Positions 1-7,836 of a DNA stretch of 64,000 bases are shown here, in pieces (position 1 is the stretch's first letter; each line of letters starts with the position of its first letter). This DNA is from Nitrospirillum amazonense (lineage in GTDB: Bacteria; Pseudomonadota; Alphaproteobacteria; Azospirillales; Azospirillaceae), in contig NZ_VITN01000007.1 in NCBI RefSeq assembly GCF_007828045.1, positions 1-64,000 of the forward strand, read 5' to 3'. The notes below the pieces were generated by a model, which was not told the origin of the DNA, searched no databases, and saw only the letters and a list, made by a program, of their open reading frames with translations. A program made the translations under genes and the position numbers.

Positions 1-420
1 CTGTCGACCGCGCACAAAGGCCGGACACATGACCGCTTTCAACCCAAACAAAATCTTACGCCAACACCTTGTTTCGGCGGGGCCGTCCACACATGTGGTA
101 TTAGCGTACCAGCACCATAATGCGAATCGACTCTATCAGGCGCAAGCAATAGTGTTTCACGTTAAAAATACATTAATAGCCTTCTATTTTTGATTTATTC
201 TGCAGCTAGGAAAGCTCTACCATAGGATGCACTGCGGGTGAATAGCAACGTTACTTTGATAACGCCAATTTAACAATGTAAATGCAAATTTAACTATCTT
301 ATTGGTTGTATTTTTACATTGACGCAACAAATGTGATTTTGCTGTCATGCGAACGTTCGTTGCGCAGAGGAAAAATTTCCGATCCATTTACGGAAATATT
401 ATTGCACATCGTATGACCCG
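1..420. other. AT-rich leader region of the peptide-export islet
   Basis: No convincing gene lies here. The stretch from about 100 to 410 is clearly richer in A and T than the genes on its right, which fits a promoter region or a foreign segment. A TTGACG hexamer at 319-324 with TGTCAT at 343-348 (18 bp spacing) is a possible sigma-70 promoter for the exporter. A 54-codon reading frame at 29-193 with a weak AAAGG ahead of it is not supported by anything else. The left end may contain the tail of an element lying outside the window. Confidence 0.5.
350..397. promoter_or_regulatory. Two palindromes upstream of the exporter
   Basis: CGAACGTTCG at 350-359 is a perfect 10-bp palindrome. ATTTCCG (375-381) and CGGAAAT (391-397) form a 7-bp inverted repeat with a 9-bp spacer. 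Both sit between the putative promoter and the first codon of the exporter gene, where an operator or leader hairpin would act. No regulator gene is adjacent, so the binding protein is unknown. Confidence 0.3.
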
Positions 421-2595
421 TTGGAGTTGCTGTTGCGTTCCATCTCCTTTCGCACCTATTCCCAAATCGAGCCCGTGCTGCAATCAGAGGCAGCGGAGTG
501 CGGGCTGGCGTGCCTAGCGATGGTGGCGGGGTATCACGGCCATCGGGTAACGTTGTCTGAGCTGCGGCGGCGGCATGCCGTGTCGCTGAAGGGCACCACA
601 CTCAAGACTCTGATTGCCATCGCCGACGCGCTGGGTTTCACCGCCCGCCCGTTACGGCTAGAGCTGGACGACCTGTCCAAGCTGAAGCGCCCCTGCGTGC
701 TGCATTGGGACTTGGCGCATTATGTCGTACTGAGTCGGGTGACGCCGCGCTGGGTGGAGGTGCACGACCCGGCCAGCGGCCTGCGGCGCCTGACCCATGC
801 CGAGGTGTCCAAGCATTTCACTGGCGTGGCGCTGGAACTGACCCCGGCGGTCAGTTTCCAGAAGCGCGAGGTGGTGGAACGGGTGCGCCTGGCCGACCTG
901 TGGTCCAAGGCGGCAGGCTTCATCCCCAGCCTGGTGCAGATCCTGGCGCTGTCGGCCCTGCTGGAACTGTTCGGCCTGGTGTCGCCCCTGGTCAACCAGA
1001 TGATCGTGGACGACGCCATCGCCAAGGGCGATTTGGACCTGCTGAACGTCATCGTCATCGGTGCCGCCCTGCTGCTGCTGATCCAGGTGAGCACGACGCT
1101 GCTGCGCGGCTATGTGCAGATGCACTTCGGTACACTGCTGACTTTCCAGATGCGGGGCAACCTGCTGCGCCATGCCCTGCGCCTGCCGGTGCCGTGGTTC
1201 GAGAAGCGGACCCTGGGCGACATCCTCTCCCGCTTCAACTCGCTGCAGCCGGTTCAGGACCTGCTGGCCGCCGGCATAATCTCCGTGGCGCTAGACGGGG
1301 TCATGGCCCTGATCACCCTGGTGGTGATGATCCTCTACGCTCCCGTTTTAACCGGCATCGTCCTTGCCTCGCTGGCATTGTTGATCGGGGTGCGGCTGGG
1401 CACCTTCCCCTGGCTGCGGCGCCTGGCCAACGAGGGTATCCAGTATCAGGCCAAGGTGGACAGCGTGTTCCTGGAGACCATCCGTGGCGCCCGGGCGTTT
1501 AAGCTGTTCGGACGGGAGCGGGAGCGCCACGCCGTGTGGCAGAACGCCTACGCCGACAGCGTGAACAACGGCCTGCGGGTGCAGAAGGTGGGACTGAACG
1601 GCGGCGCCGGCCTGTCCATCCTGTCGGGGGCGGAAACCCTGCTGGTGTTCTATCTGGGCGCCAAGGCTATCATCGCCGGAGAGATGACCCTGGGCATGCT
1701 GATGGCCTTCCAATCCTACCGGGGCCAATTCTCCAGTGCCGCGCTGTCGCTGGTGAACCAGTTCTTCAAGTTCCGCATGCTGGGCCTGCACCTGGAACGT
1801 CTGGCCGACGCCGTGCATGAGGACGTCGAAAGGGGCCTGGATGCCGAAGTGCGCGAGGACCGCCCGCTAGCGGGTGCCTTGGCGCTACGCGCCATCAACT
1901 TCCGCTATGCCCAGCACGAACCCTGGGTGCTGAAGGACGTGGCCCTGTCCATCGAGCCTGGGCAGTTCGCGGCCTTCGTTGGGCCTTCGGGCGGCGGTAA
2001 GTCCACCCTGTTGAAGCTGTTGATGGGGCTCTACCCGCCTAATGAGGGGGAGGTGCTGGTGGACGGCCTGCCGCTGACCGCCTTCGGCCTGCGGTCCTAT
2101 CGGGAGCGTATCGGTGTGGTGATGCAGGACGACCAGCTGTTCGCCGGCACCATCGCGGACAACATCGCCTTCTTCGACCCCGAGTTGGACCTGGAGCGGG
2201 TGGAGGAGGTGGCCAAGCTGGCGGCCATCCATGATGAGATCGTGCGCATGCCCATGGGCTATATGACCTTGGTGGGCGATCTGGGTTCCACCCTGTCGGG
2301 TGGCCAACAGCAGCGGGTGCTGCTGGCCCGCGCTCTGTACCGTCGTCCCAGCATTCTGTTCCTGGATGAGGGCACGGCCAATCTGGACATGCTGGCGGAG
2401 CGCCGCATCATGCAGGCCTTCGCCGCCTTGTCCATCACCCGGGTGGTGGTGGCGCACCGGCCAACGGCCATCGAGGGTGCCGACCGGCTGTTCGCGGTGG
2501 AAGGTGGGCAAGTGCGGGAATTGGTACGGGAGGTATCCAGCCAGCCGCCGCACCTGGTACCCACCCCAGACGAGACGCTGGAGGCCGTGCCATGA
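421..2595 (+). CDS. Peptidase-containing ABC transporter (PCAT, bacteriocin-type exporter)
   Basis: This inner-membrane exporter should cut double-glycine leaders from a peptide and pump the mature peptide out. Residues 15-135 form a C39 peptidase with Gln21 (oxyanion), Cys27 nucleophile, His100 and Asp116 all present. Residues about 160-440 hold the hydrophobic ABC exporter membrane domain. The ATPase follows with Walker A GPSGGGKST (521-529), signature LSGGQ (625-629), Walker B ILFLDE (645-650) and switch His679. At 724 residues it is full length for the family. The only early in-frame starts are TTG at 421 and GTG at 475. The second would remove residues just ahead of the Gln21/Cys27 region, so TTG is used, with low certainty about the start. 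It overlaps the adaptor gene by four bases, and a GG-leader peptide gene follows, so a dedicated substrate is likely. Confidence 0.93.
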   Translation: MELLLRSISFRTYSQIEPVLQSEAAECGLACLAMVAGYHGHRVTLSELRRRHAVSLKGTTLKTLIAIADALGFTARPLRLELDDLSKLKRPCVLHWDLAHYVVLSRVTPRWVEVHDPASGLRRLTHAEVSKHFTGVALELTPAVSFQKREVVERVRLADLWSKAAGFIPSLVQILALSALLELFGLVSPLVNQMIVDDAIAKGDLDLLNVIVIGAALLLLIQVSTTLLRGYVQMHFGTLLTFQMRGNLLRHALRLPVPWFEKRTLGDILSRFNSLQPVQDLLAAGIISVALDGVMALITLVVMILYAPVLTGIVLASLALLIGVRLGTFPWLRRLANEGIQYQAKVDSVFLETIRGARAFKLFGRERERHAVWQNAYADSVNNGLRVQKVGLNGGAGLSILSGAETLLVFYLGAKAIIAGEMTLGMLMAFQSYRGQFSSAALSLVNQFFKFRMLGLHLERLADAVHEDVERGLDAEVREDRPLAGALALRAINFRYAQHEPWVLKDVALSIEPGQFAAFVGPSGGGKSTLLKLLMGLYPPNEGEVLVDGLPLTAFGLRSYRERIGVVMQDDQLFAGTIADNIAFFDPELDLERVEEVAKLAAIHDEIVRMPMGYMTLVGDLGSTLSGGQQQRVLLARALYRRPSILFLDEGTANLDMLAERRIMQAFAALSITRVVVAHRPTAIEGADRLFAVEGGQVRELVREVSSQPPHLVPTPDETLEAVP

Positions 2596-3842
2596 CCGCC
2601 GGCCTGTTCCGCCCCGAGGCGGTGGAGAACCGCCGCCGACGCCTGTGGGGCGAAGTCATCATCGTGCAGCCGGTCAGCCACGGGGTGATGACAGCGGTGC
2701 TGAGCCTGTTCACCCTGGCGGCAGCGACTTACCTGGTGACCGGCACCTACGCCAAGACGGAGACGGTGCAGGGCTACGTCGCCCCCACCGGCGGCTTGGC
2801 CCAGGTCTACGCCAGCAAGGGCGGCATCGTGACGGCGGTGCTTGTGCACGAGGGTGACAGGGTCACCCAGGGCCAGCCGCTGGTAGCGTTGTCACTGGAT
2901 ATGGCGGGCACTGACGGCCCGGTGGGGGAAAAGCTGCGGCTGAAAACCCAGGCGCGCATCCGCGAGAGCGACGCGCAGATCGCGGCAGCCGAGGCGCGCT
3001 ATGCCGAGGAAGGCCGGCGTCTGGCCGCACGCCTCAAGGGCATCGCGGAGGAACTATCCAGCCTGGACCAACGCCTGGTGTCGGAGCGGGACCTGCAGGT
3101 GCTGCAACGGGACGACGTGGCCCGGTATGCCGGCCTGGAGGCGAATGGCAACGGCACGCGACTGGAACTGTCGCGGCGCAAGCAGCAGGTGCTGGCGCAA
3201 GAGGGCGCCATCCGCGAGTTGGAGCGGCAACGGGAAGCGCGCCAGGGTGACCTACGGGACACGCAATCGCAACTGGCCTCCCTGCCAGCGGAGCGGGCGG
3301 ACAAGCTGGCACAACTGCGCAGCGCGCGGAGCGAGCTGGAGCAGTCGCTGGCGCAGCTGGAGGTGAACCGGGGCTACGTCATGGTGGCGCCGGTGGCGGG
3401 ACGGGTGGCGGCGCTGCAAGCGCAGCCCGGACAGACGGCGACGGCGCAGTCGCCGCTGGCGGCCCTGGTGCCGGCGGAAAGCGACCTGGAGGCCAACTTG
3501 TTGGTGCCGTCGCGCGCGGCTGGCCTGATCCAACCGGGGCAGGAGGTGCGGCTGCGGGTGGATGCCTTCCCCTACCAGCGCTTCGGTGCGGTACGGGGGC
3601 GGGTGGTCCAGGTCAGCCACGCCACCTATCGCGAGGGCGAGCTGCTGGCGCCCATCCCCTACAAGGATCCAGTCTACCGCGTGACCGTAAGCCTGGAGCA
3701 CACCAGCGTCACCGCCTATGGCGAAGACCGGCCGCTGACCTCCGGCATGACCCTGACCGGCGATGTCGTCACCGACCGCCGGCACTTCATCGACTGGGTG
3801 CTCGACCCGTTAAGGGCCGCGCGCAGTCTGGGCGGCAAATGA
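2592..3842 (+). CDS. HlyD-family periplasmic adaptor of the peptide exporter
   Basis: Membrane fusion protein linking the C39 ABC exporter to an outer-membrane channel. It starts at an ATG overlapping the exporter stop codon (ATGA), so the two are translationally coupled. A short cytoplasmic N-terminus is followed by one membrane span at about residues 33-53, then a lipoyl-like half (GYVAPTGG...), a long Glu/Arg/Leu-rich coiled coil from about 115 to 255, the second lipoyl half near 260-285 (VMVAPVAGRV) and a C-terminal beta-barrel domain. Its 416 residues are usual for CvaA/HlyD-like adaptors. No TolC-type gene is linked here, so the outer-membrane channel must come from elsewhere, possibly the CzcC-like protein at 24916 or a chromosomal TolC. 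After the stop, a strong Shine-Dalgarno-like GAGGAGGT (3841-3848) precedes no obvious start codon. Confidence 0.9.
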   Translation: MTAGLFRPEAVENRRRRLWGEVIIVQPVSHGVMTAVLSLFTLAAATYLVTGTYAKTETVQGYVAPTGGLAQVYASKGGIVTAVLVHEGDRVTQGQPLVALSLDMAGTDGPVGEKLRLKTQARIRESDAQIAAAEARYAEEGRRLAARLKGIAEELSSLDQRLVSERDLQVLQRDDVARYAGLEANGNGTRLELSRRKQQVLAQEGAIRELERQREARQGDLRDTQSQLASLPAERADKLAQLRSARSELEQSLAQLEVNRGYVMVAPVAGRVAALQAQPGQTATAQSPLAALVPAESDLEANLLVPSRAAGLIQPGQEVRLRVDAFPYQRFGAVRGRVVQVSHATYREGELLAPIPYKDPVYRVTVSLEHTSVTAYGEDRPLTSGMTLTGDVVTDRRHFIDWVLDPLRAARSLGGK

Positions 3843-3903
3843 GGAGGTACTAGACGCAATAATAATTATCAAAACGTCTGATTCAAATGAACAGGAACAT
3901 AGA

Positions 3904-4197
3904 ATGATTGAGATTTCTTTAGATGAATGCGCCTGGGTTTCTGGCGGCGACGCCAGTGTTTCGGCTGGCGGTAGTGGATTGGGCGCGGGTGATGGTTATA
4001 GCTACACCGGAAGTAGCGGTCCGGCCACCTCGGCCCAGATCGAGGCCTACAAGAAGGAGCAGGCTTGGCTGGCCGCCCATCCCGGCATGACGGAAGCGGA
4101 TTATCCGCATCCGTGGCAGGGGGTGGCGGTGGTGATCCTGATGGCACCGGTGGGCAACAACTCCGCCCACAAGATCCTTTGGTTGAAATCGTTGTGA
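3904..4197 (+). CDS. Double-glycine leader peptide precursor, apparently frameshifted
   Basis: The first 15 residues, MIEISLDECAWVSGG, have the look of a GG-type leader (acidic and hydrophobic alternation, then VSGG) that a C39 exporter would cleave; cleavage would follow Gly15. AGGAA at 3892-3896 is a suitable ribosome site. The predicted core is rich in Gly and Ser, then contains an amphipathic AQIEAYKKEQAWLAAHPG stretch. In this frame the protein stops at 97 residues after a tail unlike a bacteriocin. A -1 switch at the G5 run 4119-4123 joins it to a Gly-rich linker and a long hydrophobic Ala/Gly/Val segment ending at 4445, giving about 180 residues. That fused product resembles class II-like or circular bacteriocin-type precursors far better. 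A sequencing error, a real mutation or programmed frameshifting are all possible. It lies 61 bp after the adaptor gene. Confidence 0.7.
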   Translation: MIEISLDECAWVSGGDASVSAGGSGLGAGDGYSYTGSSGPATSAQIEAYKKEQAWLAAHPGMTEADYPHPWQGVAVVILMAPVGNNSAHKILWLKSL

Positions 4198-4445
4198 CAG
4201 CGTCTCTGGTTGCTGCCGGAGTTGGCCTTATTGTTTTTGCCACTGGCGGCGCTGTTCTTATTGCACCGGCTGCCTACGCGGCCATTACCGGTGAGACTTT
4301 GGCTGGCGCGGCGGCTATTGCGCGCTTCGCACCGTCTATAGTTAACGCCATCAAAGCCGCAGGCACCGTTACCACAGCTGCATTGGCGAATGCTACTGCC
4401 GCCGCCGCCGCAGGCACTCGTGTCAGCGGTGGTTCCATTCCCTAA
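4122..4445 (+). other. Out-of-frame C-terminal part of the GG-leader peptide gene
   Basis: Read from GGT at 4122, this frame continues the Gly-rich stretch (GGGGDPDGTGG), then a linker reaching VEIVVTAS, then a strongly hydrophobic small-residue segment (LVAAGVGLIVFATGG) and an Ala-rich helix-like tail ending GTRVSGGSIP at a TAA (4443-4445). It has no leader or ribosome site of its own; the possible ATG at 4065 and GTG starts inside it lack Shine-Dalgarno support. The hydrophobic tail looks like the membrane-active part of the preceding peptide. I therefore read it as the second half of one gene split at 4119-4123. Confidence 0.55.
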
Positions 4446-4457
4446 GTGACAGACAGC

Positions 4458-4492
4458 CGCCTACCTGTTAGAGGATCCCTAGCAGGTAGGCG
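4458..4492 (+). terminator. Hairpin after the peptide gene
   Basis: CGCCTACCTG (4458-4467) pairs perfectly with CAGGTAGGCG (4483-4492), a 10-bp stem with a 15-base loop. It begins 13 bases after the TAA that closes the fused peptide frame, which also supports 4445 as the true gene end. There is no U run after it, so it could be a partial terminator or mRNA stabiliser that lowers expression of the following membrane protein. Confidence 0.45.
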
Positions 4493-4513
4493 CGCATTCT
4501 ATGGAAGCGGGAA

Positions 4514-5083
4514 ATGATAATTAGGAATTTGCAAAATACGTCCACCTATATGGCGTTCGTCAGTGCAGAATCTATAATTTCTGGGAAAAAGATAAAAGTA
4601 TTCAAATTCAATAACGACGAAATTAAGCATATGATGAAGTTTTCGTCATATGGTATATGTGCATCTTCTATTTCTATAGTATTATATTTTATTGCGATTT
4701 ATTGCGATAAAGCAACATATGCGCCAATACCACTTGTAATTTCTACAATTTTATTTATGTCATTTATTGTCAGGGTGAAATTGTTTTTTGGAAGGCGTTT
4801 AGAACAGTTAACATTGAATAGAAGAAATTTGCGCATTGAGAAATTTTCCATATTGGATGCATATTATATTATATCAGTAACGACAATGGCAATAACTTAT
4901 ATTTCATTGTACGATATATTGCGTCCGGAAAGATATGGAATATCTCATAATTCTGTGGTCGAGTTTATTTCAGGTGCCGTAAACATAGTGCTTGTAGGTG
5001 GCGCATCTTTTTCTATAATCGTCCTTATTATATTGATGCGGTCATATATTAGAAATTTGTTTTCTTCCAGGATGGCCAAGTAA
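4514..5083 (+). CDS. AT-rich four-span membrane protein, candidate immunity protein
   Basis: I do not recognise a family. The 189-residue product has about four hydrophobic segments (near residues 48-65, 72-90, 112-132 and 155-178) separated by Lys/Arg-rich loops (FFGRRLEQLTLNRRNLRIEK) and ends in basic residues, so it is very probably an inner-membrane protein. It has a good ribosome site (GGAAGCGGGAA just ahead of ATG 4514). Codon use is dominated by A/T-ending codons (ATA, TTA, AAA), in sharp contrast to every other gene in the window, so recent acquisition is likely. Placed directly after a GG-leader peptide and its exporter, an immunity role against that peptide is the natural inference, but nothing in the sequence proves it. 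Confidence 0.7.
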   Translation: MIIRNLQNTSTYMAFVSAESIISGKKIKVFKFNNDEIKHMMKFSSYGICASSISIVLYFIAIYCDKATYAPIPLVISTILFMSFIVRVKLFFGRRLEQLTLNRRNLRIEKFSILDAYYIISVTTMAITYISLYDILRPERYGISHNSVVEFISGAVNIVLVGGASFSIIVLIILMRSYIRNLFSSRMAK

Positions 5084-5391
5084 ATTCTGGATATTATATT
5101 CCATTGTAATCTGTCACTAGGTTTGTCGCACCTCGTTCATTAGCACGCTGCTGCCGCAAAGGGCGGTCATGGCGTTGACTTCGCTAGGATAGGAATGCTG
5201 CCTAAACAATTTCCACCCTGATATGGTGCCCCGGGGAGGGGGTTCCGGCCACGCCGCCGACGTGGCCGGAACCTGCCGTCCGCCGGGAGGGAGCGACGGC
5301 GGCCGGTTTCGGACAGCGGACTTGCTATCCGAGCAGGAGCGTTGCTAGCGCTTTTGGCTTACCGGACGCCCCGCCTTCCCAGGCGGTTCCG
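5084..5391. other. Intergenic region between the AT-rich gene and the KGG gene
   Basis: The first 70 bases are AT-rich like the gene before it, and the base composition then returns to GC-rich; the right-hand boundary of the foreign-looking islet is therefore near 5150-5230. Apart from the strong hairpin at 5241-5273 I see no gene, repeat or attachment site. Confidence 0.5.
5241..5273. terminator. Strong 13-bp stem-loop between convergent genes
   Basis: GGTTCCGGCCACG (5241-5253) and CGTGGCCGGAACC (5261-5273) are perfect complements around a 7-base loop. The hairpin lies downstream of both the plus-strand membrane protein and the minus-strand KGG gene, where a shared terminator would be expected. 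No T-run flanks it on either side, so Rho-independent activity is uncertain. Confidence 0.45.
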
Positions 5392-5802
5392 CTAACGATG
5401 CCCGTGGGACGCCTGACCACCCTTGCGGCCGGCCTCCGACGCGCGTTCCGGATTGTTGGCGAAGTTGCCGTCACCGCCCCGGTTGCCGCCGCCCGACGCC
5501 TCGCCGCCCTTGCGGCCAGCCTCGGACGCCCGCTCGCGGTCGTGGGCGAAGTTGCCTCCAGAGGCCTCACCGCCCTTGCGACCGGCTTCAGCGGCCAGCT
5601 CCCGGTCCTGGGAGAAGCTGCGCTTCTCGTCCGGAACGCTGGCACCGCCCTTGCGGCCGGCTTCGGCCGCCAGCTCATGATCCTGCGAGAAGCTACGCTT
5701 CTCATCGGGCACGCTGGAGCCACCCTTGCTGGCGATATCCCGCTGCTTGTCCTCGTCCATCGAGGCGAAGCCGCGATTGGAAGTTCCATTGTCCTTGCTC
5801 AT
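5392..5802 (-). CDS. KGG-repeat stress-induced protein
   Basis: Small, very hydrophilic protein of 136 residues built from five repeats around a Lys-Gly-Gly core (KGG at 26-28, 51-53, 76-78, 98-100 and 127-129), each with the pattern AxEAGRKGG. This is the KGG / Con-10-like family, known for induction in stress and stationary phase in bacteria and conidiation in fungi; the molecular role is unknown. I chose the ATG at 5802 (MSKDNGT) because GGAGAGGA lies just ahead of it; an ATG 20 codons upstream has no comparable site. The repeats at DNA level are related but diverged. It is divergent from the YciF-like gene, another stress-type protein, suggesting shared control from the region between. 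Confidence 0.85.
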   Translation of the reverse strand: MSKDNGTSNRGFASMDEDKQRDIASKGGSSVPDEKRSFSQDHELAAEAGRKGGASVPDEKRSFSQDRELAAEAGRKGGEASGGNFAHDRERASEAGRKGGEASGGGNRGGDGNFANNPERASEAGRKGGQASHGHR

Positions 5803-6170
5803 GACGTCCTCTCCATTCTGGGGAAGCACCGCCGTTTCCGTATTCGGCGCACCCCGGCCCATCCGGGCCGGATATCTTATCTTTTTGGCGGTGTGTCATA
5901 TAAAGGCCAAGCGTTCGTATTGGTTCCAAATTTCGCGAGATAAAACTATTTTATGAAGTACAGATAAGTCAAAGCTGCGCTTAAATTCCGAAAATACATA
6001 AATTTCCACTTGTGCGCGATCGAAAATTCCCCTCTACGCCTATAATTCCGTCATCATCCCTCGACGAAGATTTCGTTTTGCATGGAACGGAAGCCGGCGT
6101 CGGCGCTTCTCCGCCAGCAAGGCCCTGGGCGGGACATATCGGACCGCCCGATCAGATCGGAGAGCACGCC
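5803..6170. other. Divergent promoter region of the KGG and yciF-like genes
   Basis: About 370 bases that should carry promoters in both directions. It contains an AT-rich core (5880-6060). I looked for the alphaproteobacterial general-stress promoter (GGAAC, then CGTT 16-17 bp later) and found only a GGAAC at 6084-6088 with GCTT 16 bp downstream, a poor match. GGAG at 6159-6162 is the ribosome site of the YciF-like gene. No other feature is visible. Confidence 0.4.
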
Positions 6171-6680
6171 ATGGCGCAAAAGACCCTGCAAACCATGTTC
6201 ATCGAGGAACTTCGAGACATCTACAGCGCGGAACGCCAGATCGTCCGCGCCCTGCCGAAGCTGGCCAAGGCGGCGTCGGCCGACGATTTGAGGCAGGCGC
6301 TGGAGACCCACCTGGAGGAAACCCGGGGTCAGGTGGAGCGGCTGGACAAGGTGTTTGAGACGCTGGACACCAGCAGCCGCAGCCGCGGCAAAAAATGCGA
6401 GGCCATGGAGGGCATGCTGTCGGAGGCCAATGAGCTGCTCGACCTGGGCCTGTCACCGGAGGCGTTGGACAGCGCCATCATCGCCGCGGCCCAGAAGGTC
6501 GAGCATTATGAGATCGCCAGCTACGGCTCCGCCATCGCCTGGGCCGTGGCGCTGGGGTACAACGAAGCCGCCGACATCCTGTCCGAAACACTGGAAGAGG
6601 AAAGGAACGCGGACCAGATCCTGAACAAGGCGTCCCGCACCGTGAACGACACGGCGGCGGAACAGGTTCGCGCGGCCTGA
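6171..6680 (+). CDS. YciF-like ferritin-fold protein (DUF892)
   Basis: The 169-residue protein matches the DUF892/YciF family: MAQKTLQTMFIEELRDIYSAE at the N-terminus, then four long helices with conserved acidic/His positions (ELRDIYSAE, ETHLEETRGQVERL, KVEHYEIASYGSA, LEEERNADQIL) expected to bind a di-metal centre. Family members form ferritin-like four-helix bundles and are linked to stress response; the substrate is not known. ATG 6171 is chosen because the alignment with the family begins there and GGAG lies 9 bases ahead; the 53 upstream in-frame codons read like a promoter region. It ends before a strong bidirectional terminator. Confidence 0.9.
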   Translation: MAQKTLQTMFIEELRDIYSAERQIVRALPKLAKAASADDLRQALETHLEETRGQVERLDKVFETLDTSSRSRGKKCEAMEGMLSEANELLDLGLSPEALDSAIIAAAQKVEHYEIASYGSAIAWAVALGYNEAADILSETLEEERNADQILNKASRTVNDTAAEQVRAA

Positions 6681-6692
6681 CGCGACGGTTGG

Positions 6693-6724
6693 CCGGGTCC
6701 CGGTCGACCTTGACCGGGACCCGG
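6693..6724. terminator. Bidirectional terminator between convergent genes
   Basis: CCGGGTCCCGGTC (6693-6705) and GACCGGGACCCGG (6712-6724) form a perfect 13-bp stem with a 6-base loop. It starts 12 bases after the YciF-like stop and ends 7 bases before the stop of the opposing esterase gene. No long T-run is present, but stem strength and placement fit a shared terminator. Confidence 0.65.
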
Positions 6725-6731
6725 TGGCCCG

Positions 6732-7802
6732 TCAGGGCGCCTCGCCGAAATCCAGGTTCCGGCTGAAGAAGGGAATGACCTGTTCCTGGATGCGGAACGC
6801 CACGTGGCTGGTGTGGGTACCCGGGTAAATCTCAAAGCTGTTGGCGATGCGGTAGCTGTCCAGCGCCTCGTGCAGCTTGCCGGCATCGACCTTGAGGCCG
6901 TCCTGGTCACCCACGTCGATGGCGATGGCGCGATAGCGGCGCAACGCCCCGACATATTGGTCCATGAAGGCCAGCGGGGCGTTGGCCGCCCATTTGGCCA
7001 GCACCTCCGGCCGCGGCTGCCCATCCTTCACGGGCAGGTCCAGGTACAGCGGCGGGTTCTGCGGATTGGGCGACCAGGCGGCAGCGGTCGCCAACTGCGC
7101 CCGCGCCATGAACGGCAGCGTGCCGGAGTCCGCCGGCGCCTTCACCGCCTCCAGCGTCTCCCAAATCTTGGGGTCGATGGGCCCCAGGACCCGAGGCGAC
7201 AGACAGCAGGGGCTGAGCATGTAGAGCGCGCCGAAGATGTCGGCATGCTTCATGCCGATGCGGGAGGTGCCGTAGCCGCCCATGGAGTGGCCGGCCAGGC
7301 CCCGGCTCTCCCGCTTGGCGATGGTGCGGTAGTGCCCATCGATATAGGCCACCAGGTCGCGGGAGATGAAGGTCTCGAAATCGCCTGTGGTCACCGAGCT
7401 GGAATACATGGAGCCATTGTGGACCGTCTTGCTGTCCGGCAGCACGACGATCATCTCCCGCGCCCCTTGGGCGTAGGCGCCCTCGATCGTCTGGGGCACA
7501 TGGATTTCCGCCATCCACTGGGCGGCGCCGATGGAATAGCCGTGCAGGGCGTAGACCACGGGGTAGCGCTTCTTCGGATTGGCGGCGTAGCCGGGCGGCA
7601 GCACCACGTAGACGTCGCGGTCCACGGCGTCGCCCTCCAGGTTACCTTCCAGCGTGGGGGCGTGCACGGTGATGTGCTCCACCGTCGCCGCGCGGGCGCC
7701 GGCCACCGGGGCGGGCGCTTCCGTCGCCACCTGGGCGCGGGCGGGGCCGACGCCTACCCCCACCGCCAACGCCATGGCCAGGCAATAGGCCGCTTTTCTC
7801 AT
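6732..7802 (-). CDS. Secreted alpha/beta-hydrolase esterase (esterase D / feruloyl-esterase-like)
   Basis: A 356-residue protein with a signal peptide (MRKAAYCLAMALAVGVGVGPARAQ) and an esterase-D type alpha/beta-hydrolase fold. Visible features are the oxyanion region YPVVYALHGYSIG, the nucleophile elbow GHSMGG with Ser173, and a C-terminal GTHTSHVAF that probably holds the catalytic His. The ATG at 7802 has GGGAGG ahead of it; an in-frame ATG 16 codons upstream lacks a site. It starts 34 bases after the GH51 gene on the same strand, so the two form an operon. In that setting it is most likely to remove ester side groups (feruloyl or acetyl) from arabinoxylan fragments in the periplasm or outside; substrate is inferred from context only. 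A neighbouring CC pair (LSPCCLSPR) may form a disulfide. Confidence 0.85.
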   Translation of the reverse strand: MRKAAYCLAMALAVGVGVGPARAQVATEAPAPVAGARAATVEHITVHAPTLEGNLEGDAVDRDVYVVLPPGYAANPKKRYPVVYALHGYSIGAAQWMAEIHVPQTIEGAYAQGAREMIVVLPDSKTVHNGSMYSSSVTTGDFETFISRDLVAYIDGHYRTIAKRESRGLAGHSMGGYGTSRIGMKHADIFGALYMLSPCCLSPRVLGPIDPKIWETLEAVKAPADSGTLPFMARAQLATAAAWSPNPQNPPLYLDLPVKDGQPRPEVLAKWAANAPLAFMDQYVGALRRYRAIAIDVGDQDGLKVDAGKLHEALDSYRIANSFEIYPGTHTSHVAFRIQEQVIPFFSRNLDFGEAP

Positions 7803-7836
7803 TCGTTCCTCCCTAGATATCGTTGGCCTGGGAATA

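Noticed and set aside
29-193. Possible 54-codon gene with AAAGG ahead of ATG
   Set aside because: No recognisable domain, signal or context. Such a short frame in an AT-rich region can arise by chance.
5398-5943. Plus-strand open frame opposite the KGG gene
   Set aside because: It is a shadow of the KGG repeats on the minus strand, which encode the recognised family motif with a good ribosome site.
6084-6108. General-stress (EcfG-type) promoter ahead of the YciF-like gene
   Set aside because: Only GGAAC is present; the downstream element reads GCTT and not CGTT, so the match is not better than chance.
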